This document shows positions 63,800-64,000 of a stretch of DNA of 64,000 nucleotides, in pieces. Every line of letters begins with the position of its first letter. The first letter of the stretch is position 1. A model generated the notes under the pieces. That model was not told where the DNA came from and searched no databases. It worked only from the letters and a program-made list of their open reading frames with translations. The position numbers and the translations under genes are program-made. Source of the stretch: Amphibiibacter pelophylacis (GTDB lineage Bacteria; Pseudomonadota; Gammaproteobacteria; Burkholderiales; Burkholderiaceae_C); the NCBI RefSeq assembly GCF_037688875.1, contig NZ_JAWDIE010000019.1:3869-67868 (forward strand). Reading direction: 5' to 3'.

Positions 63800-64000
63800 G
63801 GAAACACCTCAAAACCCCACTCCATCCCCATCATCCTGGTCAGCAGGCCCGCAACCTGGCACAATCAGGTCATGAACATTCAGTACGTTTTACCCATTGA
63901 CCCTGACCAGCGCCGCACGCGCAAGCGCATCTTTCTTGATGAGATGGAGCGTGTAATCCCGTGGTATGACCTCATCGAGCTGATTACACCCTATTACTCC
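63800..64000 (+). mobile_element. IS5-family insertion sequence (left end, cut by the window)
   Basis: The transposase gene starts at 63872 and runs off the window. The base composition changes back to high GC near 63800. CTAA at 63796-63799 fits the YTAR target-duplication preference of the family, which would put the element's first base at 63800 (GGAAACACCTC...). The right end is not in view, so inverted repeats cannot be checked. Confidence 0.65.
63872..64000 (+). CDS. IS5-family transposase (N-terminal part)
   Basis: 43 codons from ATG 63872 to the window edge. The sequence has RRTRKRIFLDEMERVIPW followed by YDLIELITPYYS, the N-terminal pattern (F..EM..V.PW..L..LI.PYY) of IS5/IS4-type DDE transposases. 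The catalytic residues lie beyond the window. A cis-acting enzyme that moves its own element. Confidence 0.85.
   Translation, partial: MNIQYVLPIDPDQRRTRKRIFLDEMERVIPWYDLIELITPYYS

Overview
The window is a 64 kb piece of a high-GC (roughly two-thirds GC by eye), gene-dense betaproteobacterial chromosome. Many features point to Burkholderiales, probably Comamonadaceae: a pilT / cyclic-nucleotide-binding / pilU cluster, a type III pantothenate kinase, an OxyR with the classic peroxide-sensing cysteines, a long (402-residue) TrpS, an hmp-nsrR pair and a DUF3717/DUF1289 protein. The assignment rests on protein resemblance and is not a species call. Almost all genes look like housekeeping or core accessory genes. 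The clear foreign patch is the AT-rich last 1.4 kb, which runs into an IS5-type insertion sequence cut by the window edge.

Layout. 1-3.8 kb: lptF (3' part) and lptG (LPS export), cysB-type regulator, mercaptopyruvate sulfurtransferase. 3.9-7.9 kb (minus): coaX, then pilT, a cNMP-binding protein and pilU (twitching retraction motors). 7.9-10.8 kb: yggS and recG. 10.9-14.7 kb: an exported catalase-peroxidase followed by oxyR, which runs tail-to-tail into an elaA-type acetyltransferase with about 200 bp of overlap. 14.7-22.5 kb: small membrane protein, MscS channel, the moxR / DUF58 / transglutaminase operon and a PAS-GGDEF protein with a degenerate active site. 22.6-25.2 kb (minus): nfeD, SPFH protein and a ferredoxin-type reductase. 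25.2-26.0 kb: a Phd/ParE toxin-antitoxin pair with an acetyltransferase remnant. 26-31 kb: aldehyde dehydrogenase, GtrB/GtrA-type lipid glycosylation pair, chemoreceptor. 31-38 kb (minus): formaldehyde/GSNO detoxification pair (adhC-fghA), acyl-CoA dehydrogenase, parC, EamA transporter.

37.7-43.7 kb: amt behind a sigma-54 promoter, initiator tRNA, ssb, recQ, and the hmp-nsrR operon with a near-perfect NsrR operator. 43.7-48.4 kb: complete branched-chain amino-acid ABC transporter, whose LivF carries Arg in place of the Walker A Lys. 48.5-53.5 kb: a cysteine-bearing unknown protein behind a Fur-like box, sixA, ppk behind a Pho-like box, and an MsbA-type exporter. 53.6-57.4 kb: tolB-pal-cpoB-tcdA and tRNA-Lys. 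57.6-62.6 kb: an orphan peptide-binding protein with a terminator-like hairpin in its leader, lgt, purN, trpS and a DUF3717/DUF1289 protein. 62.7-64 kb: AT-rich orphan gene and the IS5-like element.

Regulatory logic visible in the DNA: OxyR with katG (peroxide), NsrR with hmp (nitric oxide), sigma-54 with amt (nitrogen), Pho-type repeats with ppk (phosphate) and a Fur-type palindrome with the unknown gene (iron). No rRNA genes, CRISPR array or prophage were seen. No intergenic stretch exceeds 300 bases. The strongest candidates for something undescribed are the AT-rich orphan gene, the Fur-boxed cysteine protein and the cysteine-rich insertion in OxyR.
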